DNA of 64,000 nucleotides from Plecoglossus altivelis (GCA_036571765.1 BROE01000019.1:1725367-1789366); one strand, 5' to 3'. Counted from the first letter of the stretch, positions 59,816 through 64,000 are shown. Numbers and translations are program-made. The notes: generated by a model not told the origin, from the letters alone.

Positions 59816-61070
59816 TGCATGCCTGTCTGTATGCCTGACTATTTGTCTGTCAGTCTGTCTGTCTGTCTGTCTGTCTGTCTTTCTGTGTGCCGGCCCGCCT
59901 GTTTTTCCTTCCAAATCTGTCTGTCTGACATTGAAGCTTGAGCAAACAAACCAAATAACACAATACAAGCATAAAACTAGTTATCTAAGTGCAGTTAAAA
60001 TTGTATCACACTGGAGCTCAAGTTCAGCTACGAATTCAGACAGACCATACAAGGAATAAAATCCTTAAAAATAAACAATATTTTTGTTATCTTGGGCTCC
60101 CCCTTACTGCCAACCAGAGGGGAGCTTGTCAAATTTGACTAAATGGAGGTGTGTCTACAATTCCTGCCTGCCTGCAAGCCCGCCTGCATGCCTACATGCA
60201 TGTCTGTCTCTCTGTCTGCCTGTCCCTCTATCTGCCTGTCTCACCTGTCTTGGGATTGATGGAGAAGAAGTTCTGAGGGTTGCCAGCAGTGATGCGGTAA
60301 CTAAGGCGAGAGGGTGTGGCGCTGGCATCCGGGTCTTGAGCCTGAATCCGTATGACGGAAACATCCTTGGGAGAGTTCTCCATGACGACCGGATGGTAGA
60401 TGGGGTCAGAGGTCAGTGGGGCATTGTCATTGACATCCTCTATCTACAAGTAGAAAGCATGCATGATGTCACTGAGAGAGGAAGGTTAGAGTGCACATCT
60501 GGGTTAAGTAGGTTTGATTGGGGCAGGGGTTTAGGATGGGGCTGGGCTGTCTTAGGGCTTCTAGTATGACCTAAATGTTTAGATGCTTCTAGTTGTAAGA
60601 CAATTCAACAAATAACCATTATAGTACATTTTGATCAACATAATATATGCATATTTTCTTACAAATTATGGAACAGCAGACAAAAGAAGGCTACATAATC
60701 ATTTGCATGAATGAAGGCTAATGCAGCATTGGAAATTTGACTAGAATAGATGCGGAGGTTGGAAAAGTACTTCAGAGATGATAGAGAATTTTGATGGTGA
60801 TACGGGGAATATAGGTACAAAAACCACTGAGAACTGTCATCAACAGCTGCATCACAGGCACTGCCCTATCTAGAGTTCCAGCAATCTGTGTGTGTGTGCC
60901 ACACATTTTATCATGGGTAATATGCACTAGTATTTAAAAAATAATAGGTACCTGAATGTAGATCTCAATAGACGCAGAGAGGGGCGTGACTCCACGGTCT
61001 GTGGCGTAGACTGTCAGCCAATAAGAATCCTTTGTCTCACAGTCCAGAATACCAGTTGTGTAAATCACAC
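25835..61070 (-). CDS. fat3: FAT3-like atypical cadherin, 46 exons, 5' partial
   Basis: Giant type I membrane protein of the FAT family, acting at cell contacts and in vertebrate neurons to shape dendrites. 46 exons join without a stop or frame break to encode about 3644 residues. Reading N to C there are about 25 cadherin repeats (Ca-binding DxNDN linkers such as DVNDN, DTNDN, DANDN), a cysteine-rich membrane-proximal region, EGF, laminin G, three EGFs, one transmembrane helix and a cytoplasmic tail. FAT3 is favoured over FAT1 and FAT2 by four EGFs in total (FAT1 has five, FAT2 two), by CPGDMQCV, SLDDSYVERRR and NELPLQNKR, and by the cassette ASIVTVIRLVNDAV followed by AYHW. The first large exon (signal peptide, roughly 8 repeats) is outside the window. 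Most introns are 95-900 bp, so the locus is very compact compared with mammals. A teleost ohnolog (fat3a/fat3b) cannot be assigned from sequence alone. Confidence 0.92.
26620..28091. other. fat3 intron E45/E46
   Basis: 1.5 kb. Contains a perfect 58-bp palindrome at 27280-27337 and a purine-rich stretch at 27690-27745. No exon was seen. Confidence 0.75.
27280..27337. repeat. Perfect 58-bp palindrome
   Basis: Two 29-base arms are exact reverse complements with no spacer, centred between 27308 and 27309 (ATTT|AAAT). The match stops cleanly at 27280 and 27337. Confidence 0.98.
28092..28130 (-). CDS. fat3: fat3 exon E45: 39-nt microexon in tail
   Basis: Encodes VSEMDGGHPYSRT, matching VSVMDQGQNYNR of FAT3 between the cassette exon and AYHW. 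Acceptor TCCGTCAG; donor ACAG|GTAACA; phase 1-1, so it can also be skipped in frame. Confidence 0.85.
28131..29436. other. fat3 intron E44/E45
   Basis: 1.3 kb with GA microsatellites at 28247-28365 and no further exon recognised. Confidence 0.75.
28247..28365. repeat. (GA)n microsatellites
   Basis: Two GA runs separated by a near-repeat of GGGATTGAGAGAGTGAGA. Confidence 0.94.
29437..29496 (-). CDS. fat3: fat3 exon E44: 60-nt cassette in tail
   Basis: Encodes ASIVTVIRLVNDAVDSIENE, almost identical to a segment of mammalian FAT3. Phases 1-1 and a length of 60 mean it can be skipped in frame, giving the shorter FAT1-like junction. Acceptor TTTCAG; donor GAAG|GTAGGA. Confidence 0.94.
29770..29882. 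repeat. (CT)n microsatellite
   Basis: Long CT run with CTAT and CTGT interruptions in the fat3 E43/E44 intron. Confidence 0.96.
30237..30332 (-). CDS. fat3: fat3 exon E43: cytoplasmic tail
   Basis: EGLVEEITCFSDSASEAHSL, SSFTTDSFDDN, aligned with EVTCF...SLSSFQSD..DDN of FAT3. Acceptor GTGTAG; donor AATG|GTGAGA, phase 1-1. Confidence 0.92.
30798..31053 (-). CDS. fat3: fat3 exon E42: cytoplasmic tail with Glu/Arg-rich helix
   Basis: Contains GVAVCSVAPNLP, a motif shared by FAT1 and FAT3 tails, then 30 residues made mostly of E and R (30814-30903) that look like a single charged helix and have no counterpart in mammalian FAT3. Acceptor TTTCAG; donor AGC|GTAAGT, phase 1. Confidence 0.92.
31308..31718 (-). 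CDS. fat3: fat3 exon E41: transmembrane helix and start of tail
   Basis: 137 codons: a helix rich in L, V and I (IIGIGVLILVVLLLLLLF) stopped by RKKVSFSK, then the tail with APPQVMVRP, matching PPQVPVRP of FAT1/FAT3. Acceptor GTCTAG; donor CAG|GTGTGT. Confidence 0.94.
31890..32046 (-). CDS. fat3: fat3 exon E40: last EGF (calcium-binding type)
   Basis: CDEDVNECEREECENGGLCV, NTFGAFYCNCSEGFEGQFCG. The D-x-N-E-C opening is the Ca-binding EGF signature and ECEREECENGG is shared with FAT3. Donor AAG|GTATAA, phase 0. Confidence 0.95.
32047..33159. other. fat3 intron E39/E40
   Basis: 1.1 kb, with (CA)n near 32595-32625 and an AT-rich stretch at 32780-33060. No exon was seen. Confidence 0.75.
33160..33313 (-). 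CDS. fat3: fat3 exon E39: EGF end and next EGF
   Basis: GFGCSCSTGFTGGRCEVELT, SCIPNPCQNGGDCKSVGSSF, LCGCPRGLVGL. The acceptor ATTGAAG is weak. Donor CAT|GTGAGT, phase 2. Confidence 0.92.
33488..33998 (-). CDS. fat3: fat3 exon E38: laminin G second part and EGF start
   Basis: IEGGRLWFQQDCDNTLG, ISDGRWHAVALELTQNY, SLDDSYVERRR, FQGCLSSLVLNGNELPLQNK, then LGCILYPDPCVNQPCFNGAT, which starts the next EGF. A PGERTGGTRVPP stretch is a lineage-specific insertion. Donor GGGG|GTGTGT, phase 1. Confidence 0.95.
33999..35158. other. fat3 intron E37/E38
   Basis: 1.16 kb of degenerate GT-rich sequence (GTGTGCATGCGTGTG-like). No exon was seen. Confidence 0.75.
35159..35316 (-). CDS. fat3: fat3 exon E37: laminin G, first part
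   Basis: QTSLNFAGNSYIKYRV, LRIRTLQSRGVIMFTRANPC, TMLK. Acceptor TTTGTAG after a GT run; donor AAG|GTACTT, phase 0. Confidence 0.94.
35461..35592 (-). CDS. fat3: fat3 exon E36: EGF-like domain before laminin G
   Basis: CPTPLEKCEGQSCPGDMQCV, then SVCQCLPNRLEECAG. CPGDMQCV is a FAT3 signature. Acceptor CCTACAG; donor GCAG|GTTAAA, phase 1-1. Confidence 0.93.
35620..35815. repeat. GT-rich minisatellite, period about 30 bp
   Basis: Repeats of a TGTGTACTGTATGTGTATAGG-like unit fill nearly all of the 224-bp E35/E36 intron. Confidence 0.88.
35817..36385 (-). CDS. fat3: fat3 exon E35: last cadherin and membrane-proximal region
   Basis: About 189 codons: YQLNATVSDGRFSVIAEVRL, then the membrane-proximal module (ALAPEELLSRHLDEVKRTLR, GLQPVLGTPDLDLLVAVDRP), and cysteines in GELDCGEQVCETR and ETCSCPG. 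It is GC-rich compared with neighbours. Donor CCTG|GTGAAC, phase 1. Confidence 0.93.
36545..36822 (-). CDS. fat3: fat3 exon E34: C24-C25
   Basis: ARDSGKPRLSSSSWVFVRVI, YKPTVYPLEVFIVMATDVFQ, GGLIGRISATDRDITDVLSF, then FKVNRQDGSIVAMAGLEPG. The linker lacks DxNDN, as in FAT3. Donor GAGG|GTAAAC, phase 2. Confidence 0.94.
37042..37206 (-). CDS. fat3: fat3 exon E33: C24 segment
   Basis: LSVTDKDSPKNGPPFEFRIV, SGNEGNAFSMDQTGALRS, REFMLEVQ. The start at 37206 (GGCTCAG|CTG) is chosen because it keeps phase 0 with E32. The more conventional acceptor AACAG at 37224 would break the frame. Donor CAG|GTTAGA. Confidence 0.82.
37207..38310. other. fat3 intron E32/E33
   Basis: 1.1 kb with a GA microsatellite (38053-38124), a repeat-like segment at 38125-38205 and a G-run at 37264-37274. 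An expected 33-nt microexon was searched for by eye and not found. Confidence 0.6.
38053..38124. repeat. (GA)n microsatellite
   Basis: Long GA run adjoining a segment containing TTTGAACCCAGGCAAC, which resembles common fish interspersed repeats. Confidence 0.93.
38311..38454 (-). CDS. fat3: fat3 exon E32: C23-C24 linker
   Basis: 48 codons, phase 0-0: VSRYSLSVQAFDSGSPAMSS, VSDVNDNPPVFSPPN, ATANIQ. Donor CAG|GTAGGG. The family continues here with an E-N-x-P-V-G stretch, which I could not place. Confidence 0.93.
38630..39480 (+). mobile_element. LINE 3'-end fragment (L2/Rex/CR1-type)
   Basis: On the plus strand, broken frames recall the C-terminus of fish LINE ORF2 (YLSDLLAPYNPTRKLRSQD, then LEQASCFNQ...KAR-like). 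A tail follows with CTATAAAGGGCTGAAAAGGG and ending AATTTGATTGG. Several stops and frameshifts show it is dead. It fills most of the fat3 E31/E32 intron, antisense to the gene. Confidence 0.7.
39657..39794 (-). CDS. fat3: fat3 exon E31: C23 segment
   Basis: 46 codons, phase 0-0: LLAEDLDSQVNGRITYSIM, WINPQTGLLKVNKRMDREL. Acceptor CCTTTAG; donor CTG|GTAGGG. Confidence 0.92.
39890..40104 (-). CDS. fat3: fat3 exon E30: C22-C23 linker
   Basis: SISIADDLDFEVCKDYFLTV, DSGAPPLSAATMVTIELMDV, NDNAPTFSQDIY, VSEDASVGQTITR. Acceptor TGCAG after a GT run; donor AGG|GTAACT, phase 0. Confidence 0.94.
40235..40627 (-). CDS. fat3: fat3 exon E29: C21-C22
   Basis: MNRMVVYTLLDSADGFFSID, GVLILEKPLDRETQDSYRV, VLDVNDNAPVFLRRDY, VPEDVALGTEVLRVSASS, GNELGKFAID. 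Phase 1-1. Confidence 0.95.
40900..41133 (-). CDS. fat3: fat3 exon E28: C20-C21
   Basis: ELRTASLMDREKTASYKLIA, ATDGGGLFCRSEISLKILDV, NDNAPSF, ALLTRLQANDPDEG. The acceptor follows a pure GT run. Donor GAAG|GTCAGG, phase 1. Confidence 0.93.
41262..41415 (-). CDS. fat3: fat3 exon E27: C20 start
   Basis: AVYSMSFPEDSPPNKGVLTV, GSSAEIQFSLFGIG, FFMDANTG. Donor ACTG|GTATAC, phase 1. Begins with GCG, not the usual GTG. Confidence 0.92.
41416..42132. other. fat3 intron E26/E27
   Basis: 0.72 kb, with CT-rich DNA at 41860-41935 and a short GGTCTAGTCTA repeat near 41655-41690. No exon was seen. Confidence 0.75.
42133..42329 (-). CDS. fat3: fat3 exon E26: C19-C20 linker
   Basis: GNPRGVFALAPIQGEWKVFV, LDREQQDWYLLNITASDG, VMDANDNSPICNQ. 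Donor CAG|GTCAGG, phase 0. Confidence 0.94.
42587..42998 (-). CDS. fat3: fat3 exon E25: C18 and C19 start
   Basis: VTYSIGPSLNQNQD, GWITTTGPLDHED, VVVASDLGELFSLSSSAVVT, DINDNPPRF, VSYHITG. Contains an insertion of about 20 residues (NQDSRADQASGG...) relative to the FAT3 pattern. Donor ACTG|GTGAGA, phase 1. Confidence 0.94.
43120..43254 (-). CDS. fat3: fat3 exon E24: C17-C18 linker (135 nt)
   Basis: 45 codons, phase 0-0, easily missed because it is short: ILDVNDNKPSFETSSYVAMV, MEGMPVGTRVVQVRALDPDW. Acceptor CTACAG; donor CAG|GTCAGC. Confidence 0.93.
43255..44126. other. fat3 intron E23/E24
   Basis: 0.87 kb with a CCTT/CCTG microsatellite at 44023-44067. No other exon was seen. Confidence 0.75.
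44127..44579 (-). CDS. fat3: fat3 exon E23: C16 and C17
   Basis: 151 codons, phase 0-0: VEPDSGWMVTKGSV, FFVKATDRGTPVKHSLVSAF, HVLPPDAFVPSFTQPQYSFT, VDRETGLIRLVMALDYE. Donor AAG|GTTGGT. Confidence 0.94.
44762..44982 (-). CDS. fat3: fat3 exon E22: C15-C16 linker and C16
   Basis: RASFCTVRVVLADENDNAPRF, then IQATDLDAGPNGRVSYSLYS and DVLE. Donor GAG|GTTTGA is weaker than most; phase 0. Confidence 0.92.
45293..45476 (-). CDS. fat3: fat3 exon E21: C15 segment
   Basis: VRATDEDLGLFGQIAYSFI, FSINPEGLITTAQKLDREN, MALDGGG. Acceptor CTTCAG; donor GGAG|GTAAGT, phase 1. Confidence 0.94.
45608..45715 (-). CDS. fat3: fat3 exon E20: C14-C15 linker
   Basis: 36 codons, phase 0-0: VNVRVLGANLYSPVFSQ, AEVRENAPAGSKVIQ, close to FAT3. 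Confidence 0.93.
45716..46323. other. fat3 intron E19/E20 with repeat-like segment
   Basis: 0.6 kb. Bases 46120-46255 (…ATTGAACCCAAACCCTTC…) resemble a segment at 31140-31225 and common fish interspersed repeats. Family not identified. Confidence 0.5.
46324..46477 (-). CDS. fat3: fat3 exon E19: C14 segment
   Basis: YSILSGDEKMTFGMDAETG, VITLSNQRRQ, YSLNVSVSDGVFTNTAQ. Acceptor GCTGTAG; donor CAG|GTAGGC, phase 0. Confidence 0.93.
46478..47040. other. fat3 intron E18/E19
   Basis: 0.56 kb, AT-rich with TTTATATATTTATT-type sequence near 46710. No exon or element recognised. Confidence 0.75.
47041..47405 (-). CDS. fat3: fat3 exon E18: C13 and C14 start
   Basis: NSTDYFHVDSSSGLVLTARM, LTDTNDNPPVF, YISELAPRRHFVTCVQASDA. 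Donor GAG|GTGAAC, phase 2. Confidence 0.94.
47543..48073 (-). CDS. fat3: fat3 exon E17: C11, C12, C13 start
   Basis: 177 codons, the second longest coding exon of the cadherin and membrane-proximal part: NAEYKVVVVAQDGGSPSLSS, IVNKAMPVFDKPFY, SPEGQTVIYTI, LDVNDNPPLF. Acceptor CCATAG, donor CAG|GTGTGT. Confidence 0.95.
48245..48418 (-). CDS. fat3: fat3 exon E16: C10-C11 linker
   Basis: 58 codons, phase 0-0: VEDVNDSSPEFVNLPYYAAV, VTATDKDTGLNGAVTYSL. Donor GAG|GTAGAT. Confidence 0.94.
48579..48929 (-). CDS. fat3: fat3 exon E15: C9-C10
   Basis: 117 codons: VWDGRFSSTALVTVLVREAM, FYSASIPENSSNIT, RLNEPLKYVLLN, GVPFDREEQESYELVVEAS. Acceptor TCCAG, donor CAG|GTATGG. Confidence 0.95.
49134..49415 (-). 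CDS. fat3: fat3 exon E14: C8-C9 linker and C9
   Basis: 94 codons, phase 0-0: VLNINDSPPKF, LLLPTYLGVEVLRL (nearly FAT1/FAT3), FSMDRSSGILTITNRN. A stretch of about ten residues rich in P, D and G (DLTSDPRANPDPGA) is longer than in mammals. Confidence 0.93.
49624..49738 (-). CDS. fat3: fat3 exon E13: C8 end
   Basis: TISSLDYETFSQFSFRV, VRDSGQPQRTADNPAEVFIK. Acceptor CCTGCAG; donor AAG|GTACAC, phase 0. Confidence 0.92.
49847..50029 (-). CDS. fat3: fat3 exon E12: C8 segment
   Basis: YVGVISEAAPVNSVV, VIQASDRDRNHNALLVFQI, FFSVDSGTGSIR. Phase 2 at both ends. In mammals this starts the region carried by one giant exon (inference). Confidence 0.93.
50354..50475 (-). CDS. fat3: fat3 exon E11: C7-C8 linker
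   Basis: RAASYSVMVRARSMAGMEAS, then VADQNDSPPVF. The acceptor CAG follows a pure GT run that serves as the polypyrimidine-like tract. Donor CCAG|GTAAGC, phase 2. Confidence 0.92.
50476..51273. other. fat3 intron E10/E11
   Basis: 0.8 kb. The end nearest E11 is a degenerate (CA)n tract of about 200 bases. No other exon was seen. Confidence 0.75.
51274..51432 (-). CDS. fat3: fat3 exon E10: C7 segment
   Basis: 53 codons, phase 0-0: VMENLAPGTYV, GGNEERQFTINRHTGVITT, RKRFDFE. The acceptor (ATGAAG) has no good polypyrimidine tract close by, so the exact start is slightly less certain. Confidence 0.88.
51567..51638. repeat. CATC / CCCT microsatellite at E9 donor
   Basis: CCAT-type units grade into CCCTCCCT immediately intronic of the E9 donor. 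Confidence 0.88.
51639..51853 (-). CDS. fat3: fat3 exon E9: C6 and C7 start
   Basis: GVFSIDNTMGLISIARELD, VSDAGTPPLSATATVRISLT, then SDLSLPKFIQREYQAE, a linker without DxNDN as in human FAT1/FAT3. Donor GAG|GTGAGG, phase 0, next to a CCCT repeat. Confidence 0.93.
52217..52427 (-). CDS. fat3: fat3 exon E8: C5-C6 linker and C6 start
   Basis: VKDQEFPFNRDLAR, then VEDSNDNIPYF, YESSGPGTSVLQVTALDRD and YSIEAG. Acceptor CCACAG; donor GCAG|GTAGAG, phase 1. Confidence 0.94.
52848..53123 (-). CDS. fat3: fat3 exon E7: C4-C5 linker and C5
   Basis: 92 codons, phase 0-0. Contains VLDTNDNPPVF, VSEDTPADTELLQV and YTADRLDYEA. Acceptor CCCCAG; donor ATG|GTGAGA. Confidence 0.94.
53134..53195. repeat. Duplicated 27-bp segment at intron branch-point region
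   Basis: A 27-base unit containing AACCAAAGGGTTAAG occurs at 53134-53160 and 53169-53195, just upstream of the E7 acceptor. On the sense strand each copy has CTTAAC, a plausible branch site. Confidence 0.85.
53337..53470 (-). CDS. fat3: fat3 exon E6: C4 core
   Basis: Encodes FDLFPLQLDMGTVVIARPLD and YNMTVQVTDGTNVATTQ. Acceptor CACCAG after a GT tract; donor CAG|GTACAC, phase 0. Confidence 0.92.
53471..55026. other. fat3 intron E5/E6 with SINE
   Basis: 1.6 kb. The half nearest E6 holds a tRNA-derived SINE (53590-53945) next to a short (TA)n. The rest shows no recognisable element. Confidence 0.75.
53590..53945 (-). mobile_element. tRNA-derived SINE (teleost V-SINE/SINE2-like)
   Basis: On the minus strand the head carries an A box (TGGCCTAATGG) and a B box (GGTTTGATTCT) about 40 bases apart. 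A body with a CTCAAGGGCAC-type core on the opposite strand and a GGATGGGTTAAATGCAGAG tail follow, as in common fish SINEs. The A-box segment is tandemly duplicated with a 24-bp period. Same orientation as fat3. Confidence 0.75.
55027..55237 (-). CDS. fat3: fat3 exon E5: C3 end and C4 start
   Basis: Begins IKATDNGVPP, then IEWVRKP, a linker lacking the calcium motif as in other FATs, and ends PLWFDIIG. Acceptor CAATTAG; donor ATCG|GTGAGG, phase 1. Confidence 0.93.
55327..55641 (-). CDS. fat3: fat3 exon E4: C2-C3 linker and C3
   Basis: 105 codons, phase 0 at both ends. Contains LDENDNKPTF, ERDRNKRGDPVYR, GNEEGKFAIDP and AGSYDILT, all conserved in the FAT family. Acceptor TTCCCAG; donor ACG|GTACAC. 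Confidence 0.94.
56640..57105. repeat. Pyrimidine-rich minisatellite, period about 135 bp
   Basis: TGCTACTCCAAGTTCTTGAG recurs at 56761 and 56896, and flanking CTCCTCCT blocks recur with it. About 2.5-3 copies. The long open frame through it (to 57104) is a by-product of the repeat. Confidence 0.85.
57355..57435. repeat. (GGAA)n/(GAAA)n purine tract
   Basis: Tetranucleotide purine repeat with interruptions, homopurine over about 80 bases. Confidence 0.92.
57599..57660 (-). CDS. fat3: fat3 exon E3: C2 segment (62 nt)
   Basis: Short exon encoding LITTTARKLDREQQAEHFLE, nearly identical to the FAT1/FAT3 stretch here. Acceptor TTCTCAG, donor GAG|GTAGGC; phases 1 and 0, so it cannot be skipped in frame. 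Confidence 0.92.
59149..59221 (+). repeat. 21-bp minisatellite of CCAAT boxes
   Basis: AACCAATCAG occurs at 59149, 59170 and 59191 and as AACCTATCAG at 59212, an exact 21-bp period. The unit matches the NF-Y CCAAT-box consensus. Confidence 0.9.
59758..59883. repeat. (CCTG)n and (CTGT)n microsatellite
   Basis: About a dozen CCTG units followed by variant and CTGT units, in the fat3 E2/E3 intron. Confidence 0.95.
60245..60443 (-). CDS. fat3: fat3 exon E2: C1-C2 linker and most of C2
   Basis: Opens with IEDVNDNAP, then VVMENSPKDVSV and GNPQNFFSINPKTG, all strongly FAT-like. Acceptor TTGTAG; donor ACAG|GTGAGA, phase 1. Confidence 0.93.
60952..61070 (-). CDS. fat3: fat3 exon E1: end of cadherin repeat C1
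   Basis: Starts with two bases completing a codon, then VIYTTGILDCETKDSYWLTV and YATDRG, a typical cadherin strand pair. Acceptor TTCTCAG at 61071; donor CAG|GTACCT, phase 0. C1 is partial because its beginning lies in the exon outside the window. Confidence 0.88.
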
Positions 61071-64000
61071 CTGAGAAGGTGAAAGGAGAGTAAATGACAG
61101 CATAAGGGGGTGTGTGTATGTGTGTGTGTCACCCATCAGGAGAATGTCTGCCCAGTCAGCAGTGTCTGACATGCATAATAATCAATGATCTGCCCAGAAG
61201 GCAAAGACAAAAAACCAGAGAGCTTACTGTTCTCTCTATTCTCTCTCACACACACGCTCACGCATGCACACAGACACACACACACACACACACGGTAACC
61301 TTCAGACTTTCAGTCTTGCTTCAGCTAATCATAGCTGACCAAATTGCTCCCACCAGTATTTCTGTACAGGGACTCCAGCTAGGACTGCAATACTGCGCTA
61401 GACACACTCTAAAAGAATAACACACACACACATAAGGTCTGAAGAAAGGTAACAGAGGTTGGGGTCCAGGTCTTTTGTGGCTAGTTCTCTACGGTGAAAA
61501 CACAAATAACAAACACACACTCCCTAACAGCTGCAAACACAGTATAACCAACTAGAATGACAATGCCACCCCATCTGTCAACTCATCCCTGAATTGCTCA
61601 GATGATCCAGTCCCTGGGTTAGTCAGGGTGTCTGTGGTTCAGCTGTGGTCTGCTTCTCTCCCGCCTAGGGGGCTTAAACATACCCCTCCCAAACACACAA
61701 ACACACACAACCACCACCTGCCATAAGGCTGTGACTCACAAACATAACCCTCGCCACTTTCTCTCGCACTTGCGTCAGTAGTGTTTGACTGTGCCACCTG
61801 CTAAACACCACCACCGAAGAGTTTGTCTGTGCGACACTTTGTGTGTGTTAAGTGTGTGTGCCACCAAGAAGGCTACGTGTGTGTGTCTGTATGCCAGCGA
61901 GCGTGAGAGCTTGGAGCCCAGGGCATGCTGAATGCAGAACAGTGTTCGCTACAACACATCCTTGGCGACGCTGTCCTTGACATCGTCCTTTTCAGACCCA
62001 ATCTCATCTCTGTCCCAGGGACACGCAAGGACCGCCTTTTTACAGCACTTTGAACTCTGACAGTGGCAGTCGCTTCGCTGCAAATTCAACGCAAATTCGA
62101 CAAGACAGCGTTGGTCCCTGTCACCAATGACAACTTTCCTGATGGAATTCTAAAAGGGAACGTTGGCAGCTCTGTACCATCAAATCTGTCATTCTCAATC
62201 AGGGAGACAGCGTCCGTAACGACACACTCATGGTCTTCGAAATACCAATCAACAGCTAACTGGTGTATCAGTTAGAAACTGGGTGAAACTAATAATAATA
62301 CATGCTACCCTTCATTCAGACCTGGTTATCAACTGCGTTACTAAAAGCTGTTTTGGACACGTAGCCTACTGCACACTAACCCACGCACACTACTGCTGAG
62401 CACATACACCTCTCTCCATCAAAAAGTCGTAAAATACAGAGCCGACACTTTATTTGGGACGCGTAATAGACAATAAAAAGTTCCCTCAAAAGTAAATGTC
62501 TGCAAGGAGGGAGTTGTAACCTAAAGTGAGCTTATACTGTTAGCCATGCTGCAGCATAGGCTGCCCGCTAATAGAGCTGCACTGGTTTGACAGCAGGCCA
62601 ATGAGAAGTAGCTCCTCTCTCTATTCCCCAAAGCACTGACGGGAATACCAATTTGTACTCAAAGTACTGAAGGATCCAAAATTTAAGTCTGTGAAGATCC
62701 AATTTCTACTTTTTCGAACCGTGCTTTCATCTCGGCCTTCCAGGGTCGGGTCTGTCTAGGACACGACGAGATCGGGCGTGTAACCAAGTCTGCATATGAA
62801 TGATTTGTGTTGCAAATGTGTGGGCATCTCTGGGATGGGGATTGGGGGTTACTGTGAGCCATAGGGGCTGTTTAGTGAGGTTACAGGATGTGATAAAAAA
62901 GGATGTAGCGTTTGGCCCAAAGCACAGCACATTTTTTAATGGAAATCTCAGATCATCGAAAGGATTGTAGTGTACATTCCCCTGGTCTACACTGTTGGAA
63001 CTAGCTTTTTAATTTTTTCAATTAACACAAATTATTCACCTATGTCCTACCTTTCATCTCTTTCTCTCTGTCTCTCCCTCTTTCTCCCTCCAGGGGTAGT
63101 CAAAGTGACAAGTAGTCAGCAGAAACACTCTGCATGGCAGCTAAAAAGCATAGAGGGTGGGTGGCGGGCATGTGACACCACCGTCACTCTCAACTGACAG
63201 TAAAGGCTCTTTCTCTGTCTCTCTGGTGAGTTAAATCCATTTGGACACAGTACAGGCAAATGCCATCATGCAACACTTTGCTTTTTGTTTTGTCACATTT
63301 GCAATGGTCACTGAAAGAACATTTTCAGTGAAAACCTTTCCCTATCCTAACAACACCCCTGTTTCATTCCTGTACAGGTGTTGATGTTCCTCATGTCTTC
63401 CATCCATCCGTCTGTTCTCCTTTTAATTTCCTTCCCTTTTTCTTTCACGCTATCCCCCTCACCTTTCCCGGTACGTGCTAGCTGGTGGGCACTTTGATTG
63501 GCCATGGAAGATCAGTTCTTATAAGATAAGGCCCCTTCATCTGTGCTTGTTTGGCTGTTAGAGAGAGAGAGGGAGACTGTACTGTGGTGAAACCCCATGC
63601 AGCAACTCAGCTTTGCTCTCTCTCTCTTTTCTCTTTCCATTCCTTTTTTCACTATTCACTCTCTCACTGCTAACTGCTAACCCTAACCCTAACCCTCTCT
63701 CTGCCACTCCACTTTCTTTCTCTGCCGCCCCTCCTTCCCTCTGCCTCTCCCCCCAGACCATTGTCAATACTAATTAGCCTAGTTAGAGGTCAATTTCAGC
63801 GCCTCCCATTTAAAGTTGTGTACAGTATTTAAAACTGCAACTAAAAGCAACAGATGTTACTATGTATGGGTCAAAATAACAATTAAAAAAGGTAGTAAGG
63901 GTAGCTTTTCTTAAAATGTTTCAGAAAGTCACTTTAATTCAGTACTAGAATACTTATTGATTACTACCACTTTCTACGCACGTTCTCTGAAATGATTACA
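61071..64000. other. fat3 intron upstream of first visible exon
   Basis: No exon recognised. Contains (CA)n arrays near 61235-61295, CT-rich DNA near 63060-63090 and 63600-63740, and a short telomere-like repeat at 63679-63694. The upstream large fat3 exon should lie beyond 64000. Confidence 0.6.
63679..63694. repeat. Short interstitial telomere-like repeat
   Basis: Nearly three CCCTAA units in a row, inside a CT-rich tract. Confidence 0.85.

Larger units (their letters stand above)
57661..60244. other. fat3 intron E2/E3
   Basis: 2.6 kb with a CCTG/CTGT tetranucleotide array at 59758-59883, a 21-bp-period CCAAT-box array at 59149-59221 and (CA)n tracts. No other exon was seen. Confidence 0.75.

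Noticed and set aside
25835..61070. FAT1 or FAT2 identity for the cadherin
   Set aside because: FAT1 has five EGFs and a different tail, FAT2 has two EGFs and a different C-terminus. Four EGFs, CPGDMQCV, SLDDSYVERRR and the ASIVTVIRLVNDAV cassette fit FAT3.

Overview
The window is vertebrate nuclear DNA, most likely from a teleost fish. Its genes are split into many exons with GT..AG introns. Its non-coding part is full of (CA)n, (GA)n and CCTG microsatellites and carries fragments of a LINE and of a tRNA-derived SINE. I see no prokaryotic, organellar or viral gene, no tRNA or rRNA gene and no CRISPR array. A 3-base N gap lies at 21369-21371.

Layout, both genes on the minus strand so transcription runs from high to low coordinates. 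(1) 61070-25835: 46 coding exons of a giant atypical protocadherin, best matched to FAT3. The reading frame is unbroken and about 3644 residues lie in the window. They comprise about 25 cadherin repeats, a membrane-proximal region, EGF, laminin G, three EGFs, one transmembrane helix and a divergent cytoplasmic tail. The signal peptide and first cadherin repeats lie beyond 64000. (2) 25834-18935: about 6.9 kb of intergenic DNA. (3) 18934-7546: a melatonin receptor in four coding exons, subtype Mel1b (mtnr1b) from several signature stretches and from its neighbour. (4) 7545-1: no gene recognised.

The FAT3-MTNR1B order and head-to-tail orientation are the same as at the human FAT3/MTNR1B locus, so this is old conserved linkage rather than an operon. 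FAT3 acts at the cell surface in neuron shape and adhesion; MTNR1B is a Gi-coupled receptor for melatonin.

The most interesting signal is intron structure. Both genes carry introns inside coding sequence that their mammalian orthologues, as I know them, do not have. Two are in mtnr1b. About fifteen are in the part of fat3 that corresponds to a single roughly 4 kb exon in mammals, and most of these sit at AG|GT junctions. Other points worth a second look are a perfect 58-bp palindrome, a near-identical inverted duplication flanking mtnr1b exon 1, a 21-bp-period array of CCAAT boxes, a cytoplasmic tail with a Glu/Arg-rich helix and no recognisable FAT3 C-terminus, and a cassette exon plus a microexon that both preserve frame.
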